A stretch of DNA of 44,505 nucleotides from Bacteroidetes bacterium OLB10 (GCA_001567275.1 LNBX01000044.1:1-44505), one strand, 5' to 3'. Counted from the stretch's first letter, positions 18,429-27,798 are shown. The notes: generated by a model not told the origin, from the letters alone. Numbers and translations: made by a program.

Positions 18429-19322
18429 TCAGATTTCAGATTTACGGGGTTTATAATTTATGAGGTAAATTCCAATAAGAATGATGACAAGTGCCAGCAG
18501 ATATAGGATATTGAACGTTTCACCGTCATACAATCCCCACAACACAGCAATAAAAGGAATCAGATAAGTTACTGATGATGCATAAAGTGCAGATGAAATG
18601 CGGATAAGATGATTAAAAATAACAGTGGAAACTGCAGTGCCTAAAAATGCCAGCAGAAAAACAAAGAATGCATTGATAAATGCAGTATCATCCACACTGA
18701 AACGATGAATGAAATCGGTGGAGAAAAGATAAATTCCGCAGGGCGGACCCACAAACAACAGGGCAGCACCTGTAAGCGTGAGAGCATTAATATCTGAAAG
18801 TTTGTTGCGAAGAATGTTTACACTGAATGCATAACATACTGTTGCAATCAGCACATAGCTCCCTTTCCAGGGCTGAGCACTCTCAGCATCGCCTGCACTC
18901 AGCCAAAGCAGGGCCACTGCACCCAACAAGCCCAGAATAACACCTCCGAGATGTCGTTTGGTAAATGCCGTGCTGAAGAACCAGTATCCTATAACCAGTG
19001 TAAAAACCGAAGTGAGCGAGTTCAACATTCCAGCCATGGAACTGCTGATGCCTGTTTCGGCATGGGTAAACAGGAATGCAGGAATGCCATTGCCTAACAA
19101 ACCTGTTGCTGCAACATACTTCAGTGATTTTTTCGGAATACTTTTCAGCTGATGCAAAATAAACGGCAGCAACACCATGCATGAAATGATCATTCGCATT
19201 GCAGCTACCTGATTGGCAGAAAAACTTTGCAGACCACGTTTCATCAGGATAAATGAACTGCCCCAGATGAGAGACAATATCACCAGATAAAACCAGCGGA
19301 GAAAATTACTTTTTCCTTCCAC
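18429..19322 (-). CDS. EamA/DMT-family transporter
   Basis: The 297-residue protein consists almost entirely of about ten hydrophobic segments in two EamA-like halves, with the family opening LIWGSSFILMKRGL and the repeated Pro/Gly-rich helix ends (AFLFTHAETGISSSMAGML; YLIPFIAVLWG). Such inner-membrane proteins export or import metabolites such as amino acids or nucleosides; the substrate is not predictable. Its start lies 17 bases inside the 3' end of the upstream helicase gene, so the two are translated from one message. Length is normal for the family. Confidence 0.9.
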   Translation of the reverse strand: MEGKSNFLRWFYLVILSLIWGSSFILMKRGLQSFSANQVAAMRMIISCMVLLPFILHQLKSIPKKSLKYVAATGLLGNGIPAFLFTHAETGISSSMAGMLNSLTSVFTLVIGYWFFSTAFTKRHLGGVILGLLGAVALLWLSAGDAESAQPWKGSYVLIATVCYAFSVNILRNKLSDINALTLTGAALLFVGPPCGIYLFSTDFIHRFSVDDTAFINAFFVFLLAFLGTAVSTVIFNHLIRISSALYASSVTYLIPFIAVLWGLYDGETFNILYLLALVIILIGIYLINYKPRKSEI

Positions 19323-20592
19323 GTTTATTTTCTCTTTTTATCTCTGCCTTGCTCTTGTGAAAAGCTCCCTGAAAAGTAGGGTCGTCTTTTCTTTTCTGAC
19401 GGTCAATTTCCATAGCCTGTTCACGTTCTTCTTCCCGTGATAATGGAATGATTTCTACCTCTGCAGGTAAGTCTTGCCGTTGAATTTTCAAGCCCGCAAG
19501 TTTTTCAATTTTACGGATATGCCACTGGTCGGCATCTGTTACCAGGGTAATGGATTGTCCTGTTGCAAAAGCCCTGCCTGTACGTCCGATACGATGGATA
19601 TAATCTTCGTAAATCACCGGTACATCAAAATTGATGACATGTGAAACTCCCGGAATATCAATGCCACGGGCAGCCACATCGGTAGCTATCAGAAACCGTA
19701 TGTCCTCATTTCTGAAAGCAGCTACGGCATTCATCCGGGTTTGTTGGGTTTTGTCGCCATGTAATACTTTCAGGTTGTCGGTTCCGTAATTTTCCTGTAT
19801 AAATGCTGCAAGCAAATTGGCTGTTTTTTTCGACTTGCAAAAAATAATCACCTTACTCAGTTCAGGGTTTTGCAACAATGATTGAAGCAGAGATAACTTG
19901 GTTCCAAATCCGTTTACATGATAAATAAATTGTTCTACGGTAGTTGCAGTTTTTATTCTCGGCACAATATTTACTTCCACAGGAAATTCAACAAAATCAT
20001 CTGAAATTTTTTTCACCCTGTCGGAAAAGGTTGCAGAGAAAAGCATGTTCTGCCGTTTGCGCGGAAGCACTTCCAGAATTTTATGCAGTTGAGGAGTAAA
20101 CCCCATGTCCATAAGCCGCTCTGCTTCGTCCATCACAAAGTGTTTTACTTTTTTTAAAATCAAATGCCCGCTGTAATACAGTTCAAGCACCTGTGCAGGT
20201 GTACCTGCAACAATATCACATCCTTCGGCCAATTTCTTTTTCTGATCCGAAAATCCTTTACCTCCGTAAACTGCCAGAATGCGCAAACCGGTATATTTTC
20301 CCAACTGTTCAAACACAGAAGTTATCTGCAGCGTAAGCTCACGGGTAGGAGCAATAATCAGTGCCCGCGGTTCATCTCCTTGGGGATAATTGAGAATTCT
20401 GAGAACAGGTAATACATAGGCAGCGGTCTTTCCGGTTCCTGTTTGCGCAATGCCAATAATATTTTGTCCGGATAATGCAGGTGGAATCACCTGCGACTGA
20501 ATTTCTGTAGGCATGGAAAAGCCTGCTTCCTCAACGGCATTGAGCAATTGCCTGTTCAGTTTTAACTGTTCAAATCCGTTGTCAGTGTTCAT
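19306..20592 (-). CDS. DEAD-box RNA helicase, RhlE-like, with DEAE motif II
   Basis: The 428-residue helicase has MPTEIQ (Q motif), AQTGTGKT (49-56), PTREL, TPAQVLEL, SATFSDRVKK, ATDVAARGIDIPGVSHVINFD and HRIGRTGRA, with a basic tail (KSKAEIKRENKRGRKK) that probably binds RNA. Motif II reads DEAE (155-158) where the canonical family has DEAD, a conservative change. The two metal/water-coordinating residues D155 and E156 are kept, so it is probably active. It is the first gene of a two-gene operon with the EamA transporter. The second DEAD-box gene in the window (14400-16040) differs in length and in its C-terminal domain, so they are not recent duplicates. Confidence 0.94.
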   Translation of the reverse strand: MNTDNGFEQLKLNRQLLNAVEEAGFSMPTEIQSQVIPPALSGQNIIGIAQTGTGKTAAYVLPVLRILNYPQGDEPRALIIAPTRELTLQITSVFEQLGKYTGLRILAVYGGKGFSDQKKKLAEGCDIVAGTPAQVLELYYSGHLILKKVKHFVMDEAERLMDMGFTPQLHKILEVLPRKRQNMLFSATFSDRVKKISDDFVEFPVEVNIVPRIKTATTVEQFIYHVNGFGTKLSLLQSLLQNPELSKVIIFCKSKKTANLLAAFIQENYGTDNLKVLHGDKTQQTRMNAVAAFRNEDIRFLIATDVAARGIDIPGVSHVINFDVPVIYEDYIHRIGRTGRAFATGQSITLVTDADQWHIRKIEKLAGLKIQRQDLPAEVEIIPLSREEEREQAMEIDRQKRKDDPTFQGAFHKSKAEIKRENKRGRKK

Positions 20593-20603
20593 ATTGCAGC
20601 ATG

Positions 20604-20611
20604 CAAATGTA
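20604..20611 (-). promoter_or_regulatory. Likely -7 box of the RhlE-like helicase operon
   Basis: The minus strand reads TACATTTG, an exact TAnnTTTG match, only 11 bases upstream of the ATG. This suggests a very short 5' leader. Confidence 0.5.
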
Positions 20612-20742
20612 GAAAATGCCGATTAGCTGTGAAGTCAGAGGTGTATAAAGTGATGTTAATTTTTTTGTGTATAACAAACTAAAACAATAAAAATCACGAT
20701 TAGGGAATAAAATATTTTAGCACACTCAAAATCAAAAAAACA

Positions 20743-21303
20743 ATGAACAGAAAATGGAGTATGCTGCTCACAATCATTGCAGCAGTATCATTAACCTTTG
20801 CAGCATGCAAAAAAGACAAAGGCGGTGAATCATGTACAGATGGAATTCTGAACCAGAATGAAGAAGAAGTAGATTGCGGTGGACCGTGTTCGCCTTGCGC
20901 AACACCGGCCATGTCGGCATTGATTGACGGCACAAGCTGGAGTGCTGTGGATACATTTTACCTCAACAAAACTTCGTCTTCAGGATTTACCTCTTATCAG
21001 CTTAAAGGCCTTAGCGGTTCAAAAGCAGTAGAATTCTTTTTTATTTTTACGGATGGTGTTGATTCGTTAAAGGAAAATGTGGTTTATAAAGATTCTCCGA
21101 CAACGTCAGGATTTACTTTTGTGAATGTAAGAATGATTGACGGCTCAACTATCTATAATAATCTGGTAGGAACTGTTGAACTTACCTTCACACGTATTGC
21201 TTATGGCCGTGCAACAGGTACATTTAAATTTACAGGTTCGGGAGGTGGCGCTACACACTCCATCACCAATGGTACGTTTACCAGAATAAAAATTAACGGT
21301 TAA
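20743..21303 (+). CDS. Lipoprotein with Cys-rich CxDGxxNxxE motif
   Basis: The 186-residue protein starts with a signal peptide ending in a lipobox (LTFAAC, Cys22), so it is probably a lipid-anchored envelope protein. Directly after the anchor is CTDGILNQNEEEVDCGG and PCSPC, a short Cys-rich motif I have seen repeatedly after the lipobox of Bacteroidota lipoproteins; it may bind calcium. The remaining 130 residues look like a beta-rich domain with Gly/Thr-rich strands. No enzyme motif is present and the function is unknown. It is a single gene closed by a strong terminator. Confidence 0.8.
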   Translation: MNRKWSMLLTIIAAVSLTFAACKKDKGGESCTDGILNQNEEEVDCGGPCSPCATPAMSALIDGTSWSAVDTFYLNKTSSSGFTSYQLKGLSGSKAVEFFFIFTDGVDSLKENVVYKDSPTTSGFTFVNVRMIDGSTIYNNLVGTVELTFTRIAYGRATGTFKFTGSGGGATHSITNGTFTRIKING

Positions 21304-21321
21304 CCATAAAATTATTTCATT

Positions 21322-21360
21322 AAAAGGTTGTTTCACTGCGAAGCAACCTTTTTTATTTTT
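21322..21360 (+). terminator. Intrinsic terminator after the lipoprotein gene
   Basis: AAAAGGTTGTTTC (21322-21334) and GAAGCAACCTTTT (21340-21352) form a 13-pair stem with one G-T pair and a five-base ACTGC loop, followed by a T-rich tract. Confidence 0.85.
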
Positions 21361-21414
21361 AAAAAATACGATTCTGAATGAAATACATTTTCTTTGCATT
21401 ACTTTACTAAACAG

Positions 21415-23307
21415 ATGTGCGGCATAGCAGGAATAGTAGCATTTAACAACACAGGTCAGAGCAGTTTTAGTACCATTCAAAAGGCAGTGTCATGTCTTGA
21501 AAAGCGAGGTCCTGATAACGAAGGAATTTTTACAGATGACCATGTGGTACTGGCTCACAGAAGACTTTCGGTAATTGATACTTCTGATGCAGCTTCGCAA
21601 CCGTTTACTGACGATTCAGGAAGGTATGTAATTGTTTTCAACGGTGAGTTTTTTAATTACCAAGAGCACCGCAATAAGCTGTTGACAGAAGGTGTAAAAT
21701 TCAAATCGGAAAGTGATACTGAAGTTTTGTTGCAACTATATATCCGTCACAAAGAGCGTTGCCTCGACTTTGTGAATGGTTTTTTTGCCTTTTGTATTTA
21801 TGATAAAACTGAAAAATCGGTTTTCATAGCCAGAGACAGAATGGGAATTAAGCCTTTGCTCTATTATCAAGATGACGACAGGCTTTGTTTTGCTTCTGAG
21901 ATGAAGGCATTGTTGCCAATGGGTATTCCAAAAGAAATTGACAGCGAATCGTTACATCAGTATCTGCAGTTTAACTACATTCCTGAACCTTGGAGTATTT
22001 ACAGTCAGGTAAAAAAACTTCAGCCCGGACATTTTATAATTGCTCAGCCCGGAAAGCCACAGCGTTTTTCTGAAATTAAATATTATGAAATCGTCAGAAG
22101 AGAAAATGAAAAAAAGGGTGATTATGAAACTGCACAAAAAGAACTGCGCAAACTCCTTGATGATGCAGTTGAAAAAAGACTGATTAGCGATGTTCCTCTC
22201 GGCTGTTTTTTAAGCGGAGGGATAGACTCTTCCATCATTACTGCACTTGCTGCAAGCAAGGTAAAAGAATTGAATACATTTTCAATCGGATATAAGGACG
22301 AACCTTTTTTTGATGAAACACATTTTGCGCTGGAAGTTGCTAAAATGCATCAGACAAAACATCATGTGTTTAAACTCACCAATGATGAGTTGTTCGAAAA
22401 TCTGGATGAAATACTCGATTATGTTGATGAGCCGTTTGCAGATTCAGCAATGATTCCGGGTTATATTGTGAGCAAGTACACACGCAAACAGGTAACGGTT
22501 GCTTTGTCGGGCGATGGTGCTGACGAAATGTTTGCAGGTTACCAGAAACATAAAGCAGAGTGGATGGTGAGGAATAATTTTCTGTTGAAACCTGCAGTCA
22601 GGCTGCTTGCTGCATTGATGCCCGGAAGTAAGGGCTCCAGAGAAGGAGCTATGCAGAATAAAATTCGTCAGTTGCATCGCATGGCCGATGGAGTAAAATT
22701 AAGTCCTGCCGAAAGATACATACGCTGGTGTTCCATGATGGATGAAGCAGAAGTAGCTAAGCTTTTTGGCAAAGCCGATAAACACATCTGTGAAAAAAGA
22801 AAACAATTTTTATCTGCCGACATTGACGGAAAATCGCTGAATGATGTGTTGCTGAGTGATATGAAGTTAGTGCTCAGAGGCGATATGCTTCGAAAGGTGG
22901 ACATGATGAGTATGGCCAACAGCTTAGAAGTAAGAACTCCGTTTTTAGACTACAGAGTGGTGGATTTTGCATTTTCTCTGCCTGAATATTTTAAGATTAC
23001 ATCTGCCATGCAGAAGCGTATTCTGAAAGAAACTTTTAAAGCTGAATTACCTGAACTGATATTCCAACGGGGAAAAAAAGGATTTGAAGTACCTTTGCTG
23101 AAATGGTTTCAGACCCATCTGAAGTCGAAGATTGAAAATGTATGGCTGAATGATAAATTTATACGCGAGCAGGGAATGTTTAACCCTGACGGTATTGCCG
23201 CATTAAAAAATCAACTTTTTCAGAAACCAGAAGGAGAAACAGAAGCGCGTATTTGGGCATTAATTGTATTCCAGAACTGGTGGTTGAAATATCATTCGAA
23301 AAAATAA
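21415..23307 (+). CDS. asnB: Asparagine synthetase (glutamine-hydrolysing) / AsnB-like amidotransferase
   Basis: The class II amidotransferase domain needs Cys2 exposed, so the start is the ATG at 21415 giving MCGIAG; an upstream TTG frame would bury that Cys. Further landmarks are LAHRRLSVID, FNGEFFNY, and the ATP-pyrophosphatase loop LSGGIDSS with its first Ser at residue 267, then ALSGDGADEMFAGY and LEVRTPFLD. The 630-residue length fits AsnB. It makes Asn from Asp and Gln, but AsnB-like enzymes in polysaccharide loci also amidate sugar acids. Here it sits just upstream of a glycosyltransferase (8 bases apart) and the export genes, so that role is plausible. It may also supply Asn for the NRPS at 9630, which is inference only. 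Confidence 0.92.
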   Translation: MCGIAGIVAFNNTGQSSFSTIQKAVSCLEKRGPDNEGIFTDDHVVLAHRRLSVIDTSDAASQPFTDDSGRYVIVFNGEFFNYQEHRNKLLTEGVKFKSESDTEVLLQLYIRHKERCLDFVNGFFAFCIYDKTEKSVFIARDRMGIKPLLYYQDDDRLCFASEMKALLPMGIPKEIDSESLHQYLQFNYIPEPWSIYSQVKKLQPGHFIIAQPGKPQRFSEIKYYEIVRRENEKKGDYETAQKELRKLLDDAVEKRLISDVPLGCFLSGGIDSSIITALAASKVKELNTFSIGYKDEPFFDETHFALEVAKMHQTKHHVFKLTNDELFENLDEILDYVDEPFADSAMIPGYIVSKYTRKQVTVALSGDGADEMFAGYQKHKAEWMVRNNFLLKPAVRLLAALMPGSKGSREGAMQNKIRQLHRMADGVKLSPAERYIRWCSMMDEAEVAKLFGKADKHICEKRKQFLSADIDGKSLNDVLLSDMKLVLRGDMLRKVDMMSMANSLEVRTPFLDYRVVDFAFSLPEYFKITSAMQKRILKETFKAELPELIFQRGKKGFEVPLLKWFQTHLKSKIENVWLNDKFIREQGMFNPDGIAALKNQLFQKPEGETEARIWALIVFQNWWLKYHSKK

Positions 23308-23315
23308 TTTGTGCC

Positions 23316-24506
23316 ATGCCTAAAATACTGCGAATCATCAACAGACTGAACCTTGGCGGAATTACCTATAACGTAACTTACCTGACACGCTTCATGGAGC
23401 CTGAATTTGAAACCATGCTCGTTTCGGGAATGAAGGATGACGAAGAAGAAAGTTCAGAATTTATTTTAGACCGTTACGGTGTAAAGGCGCACTACGTTAA
23501 AGAGATGAGGCGCGAAATTGATTTTTCTTCCGACCGCAAAGCTTATCTCGAAATCAAAGAAATAATCCGCAAATTCAAACCTGATATTGTGCATACCCAT
23601 GCAGCCAAAGCAGGTGCACTGGGCAGGCTTGCTGCTGTGGCCTGCAAGGTGCCTGTGATTGTGCATACATTTCATGGGCACGCTTTTCACTCGTATTTCG
23701 GTCCACTGAAAACACGTTTCTTTATTGAAGTGGAACGTTATCTTGCACGCAAGAGCACAGCCATCGTCACCATCAGCCGGTTGCAGAAAGAAGAAATCTG
23801 CAACCGTTTTAAAATTTGTCCTCCTGAAAAAGCACACATCATACCTCTCGGCTTCGACCTGAGCAGGTTCAGAGAGAATATGGACGAAAAACGCAAGAAT
23901 TTCCGGCAGGAATTTAAAATTGCAGATGATGCAATTGCCATAGGAATTATCGGACGTTTTGCATTGATAAAAAATCATTCCTTTTTTCTTGAAGCATTTA
24001 AAGCATTAACTCAGAAAACCAATAAGAAAGTTGTTGCCGTACTGGTGGGCGATGGCGAGGAAAGGGAACATATTCTTGAAAGTTGCCAAAAACTTTCGTT
24101 GCCTGTTGCCAAAGATGCAGCACTACCCGAAACACAAGTGGTGATGACCTCCTGGATTAAGGATGTTGACCGTGCCTTAGCCGGACTTGATATAGTTTGT
24201 CTTACCTCACACAACGAAGGAACACCTGTGAGCCTGATAGAAGCGCAGGCTGCTTCCAAACCAGTTGTGAGCACCAGGGTAGGAGGTATTGAGAATGTAG
24301 TGCTTCAAAATGAAACCGGATTGCTTTCAGATGCCGGTGATTTGCAGCAGTTTGTGGATAATCTGTTAAAGGTAACCGAGAACGAAGAGTTTAGAAATAA
24401 AATAGTTAGCGGTTCATGGTCGTTTGTAAAAGACAAGTTTCACTATACCCGTTTGGTAAATGATACCAAAATGCTTTATAATGAATTGCTTTCAATCAAA
24501 AAATAG
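23316..24506 (+). CDS. Family 4 glycosyltransferase
   Basis: The 396-residue protein opens with LRIINRLNLGGITYN, the Gly-rich N-terminal loop of GT-B enzymes, and shows IVHTHAAKAGALGRLAA, FHGHAFHSYFG, IPLGFDLSRF and the nucleotide-sugar EX7E motif in SHNEGTPVSLIEAQA. These mark a GT4-type retaining transferase acting at the cytoplasmic membrane on a lipid-linked sugar chain. Donor and acceptor are unknown. A longer frame reaching back to 23253 would overlap asnB by 55 bases; the ATG at 23316, eight bases after the asnB stop, gives the standard N-terminus and is preferred. It is cotranscribed with asnB. Confidence 0.9.
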   Translation: MPKILRIINRLNLGGITYNVTYLTRFMEPEFETMLVSGMKDDEEESSEFILDRYGVKAHYVKEMRREIDFSSDRKAYLEIKEIIRKFKPDIVHTHAAKAGALGRLAAVACKVPVIVHTFHGHAFHSYFGPLKTRFFIEVERYLARKSTAIVTISRLQKEEICNRFKICPPEKAHIIPLGFDLSRFRENMDEKRKNFRQEFKIADDAIAIGIIGRFALIKNHSFFLEAFKALTQKTNKKVVAVLVGDGEEREHILESCQKLSLPVAKDAALPETQVVMTSWIKDVDRALAGLDIVCLTSHNEGTPVSLIEAQAASKPVVSTRVGGIENVVLQNETGLLSDAGDLQQFVDNLLKVTENEEFRNKIVSGSWSFVKDKFHYTRLVNDTKMLYNELLSIKK

Positions 24507-24529
24507 ATACATTCTTCGGGAAAATAAAT

Positions 24530-24537
24530 TATTTTTG
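24530..24537 (+). promoter_or_regulatory. Likely -7 box for the polysaccharide export genes
   Basis: TATTTTTG matches TAnnTTTG exactly, 29 bases before the exporter start, and could drive the exporter, kinase and rfbC genes separately from asnB. Confidence 0.5.
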
Positions 24538-24566
24538 CCACGCGACATAAAATCAGTTATTATAAA

Positions 24567-25358
24567 ATGAGAAAATTACAAAGTGTGATACTGGCTGTTT
24601 TGGCCGGAAGTTTATTAACAGGCTGTTCTATCAATTCCAGTATCATGTTCAGGACGGATAAAAATTTTGTAAGCCAGCAAGACCGTACCATTGGAAATGT
24701 AGAGTATAAAATTGCACCCAATGATATTTTAAGTGTAAGTGTTTATACCAACGAAGGGATTAACCTGATAGATCTTACAGCGCATTCTACATCATTAAAT
24801 GAAGCTTCCAGCAGCAGTAACACAGCCTTCAACGGACTGAATCAATACACCGTTGACATTGACGGATTTGTAAAACTGCCGATTATAGGTAAGGTTAAAA
24901 TACAAAACCTCACTACCAGAGAAGCTGAGCAACTGCTCGAATCGCAATACACAACTTATTACAACAAACCGTTTGTGTTGGTGAAAGTGCTTAACAGAAG
25001 AGTTCTTGTGTTTCCGGGTGAAGGAGGAGCAGGCAAGGTAGTTACGTTGACAAATGATAATACCACCCTTATTGAAGCTTTGGCCCTTGCAGGTGGAATT
25101 TCTCAATATGGAATTGCAAAACGTATAAAACTGATACGTGGCGATTCACGTAATCCTCAGGTATCTATTATTGACCTTTCAACCATTGACGGGATGAAAG
25201 CATCCAATTTGTTGCTCCAAGCCAATGACATCATTTATGTGGAGCCACGTAAACGCGTTTCGCAAGGAGTATTGGCAGAAATTGCACCTATCGTAGGAAT
25301 TTTCAGTGGAATAGCTAGTATTTTTATTGCGTATGACGTCATAAGAAGAAACCGATAA
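24567..25358 (+). CDS. Polysaccharide export lipoprotein (Wza/KpsD-like)
   Basis: The 263-residue protein has a signal peptide with lipobox LLTGC (Cys20), then the poly-export domain (YKIAPNDILSVSVYT) and VDIDGFVKLPIIGKV, followed by an SLBB-type domain (RRVLVFPGEGG onward). A hydrophobic segment near the C-terminus (VGIFSGIASIFIAYDVI) probably spans the outer membrane, as the C-terminal helix of Wza does. It forms the outer-membrane channel through which a surface polysaccharide leaves the cell, working with the tyrosine kinase encoded six bases downstream. Confidence 0.92.
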   Translation: MRKLQSVILAVLAGSLLTGCSINSSIMFRTDKNFVSQQDRTIGNVEYKIAPNDILSVSVYTNEGINLIDLTAHSTSLNEASSSSNTAFNGLNQYTVDIDGFVKLPIIGKVKIQNLTTREAEQLLESQYTTYYNKPFVLVKVLNRRVLVFPGEGGAGKVVTLTNDNTTLIEALALAGGISQYGIAKRIKLIRGDSRNPQVSIIDLSTIDGMKASNLLLQANDIIYVEPRKRVSQGVLAEIAPIVGIFSGIASIFIAYDVIRRNR

Positions 25359-25364
25359 ACCTCA

Positions 25365-27797
25365 ATGCCTAAAAAACGAATAACACCCCTCAACGAAGAG
25401 TTTGACTTTAAACTTTTTGTGACCATTGCTCAAAAGAATTTTGAGTGGTTTCTGTTGTTCATGTTTGTGTCTGTGTTATCGTGGTATCTAATTGTGAGAT
25501 ACACACAGCCGGTATATGAATCTACTGCGTTGATGAAGCTGAATACAGATAATAATGTCACAAAAGCATTAAATATTAACCGTGATAACTATCTGGATCA
25601 GAACAATGAAGTAGCAGGTAATCTTGAGTTGATACGTTCAAACATTATCATGCAAAAGGCAATTAGCACTTTGCCTGTAAGAGTATCGTATTACTCAAAA
25701 GGTACATTGCTCGAAAATGAGATGTACAAATCACATCCGTTTGAAGTGCAATATGTCATAAAAGATTCGTCCATCATGGATAAGATCTTTTATCTGCAGT
25801 TCAACTCTGAAAAAGATTTTTCACTTTCATATCCTGTGAAAGGTAAGACAGATTCCGAAACTCAGGATTTTCAGACAGGAAAATGGATTCTGTTGGATGG
25901 TGTGAATCTAATGATTACAGTAACCAATTATCAGAACATTCAGAGATTTCAGTCGCAGTTAAAAAAGAACTCATTTAAATTTATCATCAACTCAGATGCT
26001 GCACTGGTAAAAGATTTTACTTCTAAGTTGTCAGTAATGATGGCCAACCCCGAAGCTAAAACGGTAAATATTAAAGTAAAAGAAAAAAATGCCTATAAAG
26101 CTGCTGACATTGCCAATGCTGTTAGTAATGAGTTTTTGAAATTTGATGTGCTGATGAGCAGAGAGGGAACAGACAGGATTCTCGATTTTATTGATACAAC
26201 TTTGTACAGTGTAAATGAAGACCTTGCAGAGTCAGAGTTGAATCTTGAAAAATTTAAAAGCTCCAATCGTATCATCACACCTGAACTTGCTGCTACAGAC
26301 ATCAGCACCAAAATGAATGCGCTGGATGCTCAGCTAACCGACTACACACTAAATCTTTTGGCGATAAGAAAACTTAAAGAGACAGTAGAAAAAGAGCAGA
26401 AGGTGGATGAACATATGCTCAGCCTTACCGGTATTTATAAAACTGATGAGATAAAAAATGTTTTGCAGACATTAAATATGTTGCTCGAAAAAAGAGAGCA
26501 GGCTTTGGTAATGGTAACGGATCAGGCTGAATATGTAAAACTGCTTACTGCACGCATTCAGCGGCAAAAAGATTATTTACTGCAATCTATCGTATATGAG
26601 GAAAACAGTTTAAAAGCAAAGAAGGATGAACTCGAATCACAGTATTATGGCTTGAGCAACGACTATAAAGGTATTCCTGAGAAGCAGACCGAATACGAAA
26701 GACTGGAGCGAGTATTTAAAATCAATGAGAAATTTTATTCATTGCTTCTGGAGAAGAAAGCAGAATTTTCAATTACACGCGCAGGATACGTATCCAAGAA
26801 CCTGATACTCGAAGCAGCCAAGCCTCCCATGGCACCGTTTTATCCAAATAAGGCTTTGATACTTAGTACTTGTTTAATGGTTGGCTTTTTTGCAAGTTTC
26901 CTTCTTATATTTTTAAAATATCTCTTCTATAATCAGATAGGTTCGCTCGAAGAAATAGCTCAATATACTGACGCTCCATTGTTGGGTATTGTACCCAGAT
27001 ACAAACGCGAAATTCCAATTTCGCAAATGCTGGTTGACAAAAGTCCAAAGTCAGTTATTGCCGAAGCATTTCGTTCCATACGTACCAACCTTCAGTTTAT
27101 CAATAACGAAGAAGGCTCGCAGCTGATGGCTGTAACTTCTACCATTTCAGGTGAAGGAAAAACTTTCAATGCCATCAATCTTGCAGGTGTGATTTCTTTC
27201 TCCGGAAAGAAAGTAATTATTCTTGACCTCGACATGCGTAAACCCAAAATCCACCTTGGTTTCAATGTGGAAAACAACAGAGGTATAAGTACTATTCTCA
27301 TTAAGAAAGACTCTTTTGAAAATTGTATCAATAAAAGCTCACTCGAAAATCTTGATTTCATTACCGCAGGCCCTATTCCTCCAAACCCTTCAGAGTTAAT
27401 TATCAGTCCTAAGATGACGGAGTTGCTCGAGTATCTGAAAAATCATTATGATGTTATCATTGCTGACCTTCCACCGGTTGGAGTGGTGAGTGATGGTATT
27501 CCTATCATTCAGAAGGCTGATTATCCCATTTATATTTTGCGTGCAAACTATTCACGTAAAATGTTTATCCATAACATCAATAAAATTATAACTGAAAATA
27601 AGGTTCCTCGATTGTCAGTGGTGCTCAACAGTGTTGATCAAACCAAACTGAAGTATGGTTATGGCTACGGATATGGCTACGGATATGGCTATGGTTACGG
27701 CTATAGTTACGGTTATGGTTACGGATATTATTCCGAAGACGAAAAGGAGCAATTACCTTGGTGGAGAAAAATCTTGGGATTCTTTATCAGAAAATAA
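25365..27797 (+). CDS. Wzc-like polysaccharide copolymerase/tyrosine autokinase with Tyr-Gly repeat tail
   Basis: The 810-residue inner-membrane protein controls chain length and export of a polysaccharide. It has a first membrane segment around 28-46, a large periplasmic coiled-coil-containing region with the Wzz-type fold, a second membrane segment around 500-520 (STCLMVGFFASFLLIFLKY) and a cytoplasmic BY-kinase domain. The kinase has Walker A in SGEGKT (595-600), Walker A' in ILDLDMRKP and a Walker B-like IIADLPPV. The C-terminal Tyr cluster is an unusual alternating Tyr-Gly stretch with 14 tyrosines in 26 residues (764-789), followed by a charged and aromatic tail. The Tyr cluster is the autophosphorylation site in this family. 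The repeat is also visible in the DNA as a hexamer array. Confidence 0.93.
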   Translation: MPKKRITPLNEEFDFKLFVTIAQKNFEWFLLFMFVSVLSWYLIVRYTQPVYESTALMKLNTDNNVTKALNINRDNYLDQNNEVAGNLELIRSNIIMQKAISTLPVRVSYYSKGTLLENEMYKSHPFEVQYVIKDSSIMDKIFYLQFNSEKDFSLSYPVKGKTDSETQDFQTGKWILLDGVNLMITVTNYQNIQRFQSQLKKNSFKFIINSDAALVKDFTSKLSVMMANPEAKTVNIKVKEKNAYKAADIANAVSNEFLKFDVLMSREGTDRILDFIDTTLYSVNEDLAESELNLEKFKSSNRIITPELAATDISTKMNALDAQLTDYTLNLLAIRKLKETVEKEQKVDEHMLSLTGIYKTDEIKNVLQTLNMLLEKREQALVMVTDQAEYVKLLTARIQRQKDYLLQSIVYEENSLKAKKDELESQYYGLSNDYKGIPEKQTEYERLERVFKINEKFYSLLLEKKAEFSITRAGYVSKNLILEAAKPPMAPFYPNKALILSTCLMVGFFASFLLIFLKYLFYNQIGSLEEIAQYTDAPLLGIVPRYKREIPISQMLVDKSPKSVIAEAFRSIRTNLQFINNEEGSQLMAVTSTISGEGKTFNAINLAGVISFSGKKVIILDLDMRKPKIHLGFNVENNRGISTILIKKDSFENCINKSSLENLDFITAGPIPPNPSELIISPKMTELLEYLKNHYDVIIADLPPVGVVSDGIPIIQKADYPIYILRANYSRKMFIHNINKIITENKVPRLSVVLNSVDQTKLKYGYGYGYGYGYGYGYGYSYGYGYGYYSEDEKEQLPWWRKILGFFIRK
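27654..27731 (+). repeat. Hexanucleotide tandem array encoding Tyr-Gly repeats
   Basis: About 13 degenerate hexamers of the form TAYGGN lie in frame in the kinase tail, with one Ser codon replacing Gly. Identical 12-base units (GGATATGGCTAC) occur next to each other. Gain or loss of units by slippage would stay in frame. Confidence 0.75.
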
Positions 27798-27798
27798 T

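Noticed and set aside
23466..23978. A 170-residue frame antisense to the GT4 gene
   Set aside because: It lies fully inside a well-supported glycosyltransferase and has no motif of its own.
27655..27798. An N-terminal extension of rfbC into the kinase tail
   Set aside because: The extra residues are the Tyr-Gly hexamer array read in another frame; the family start fits the ATG at 27799.
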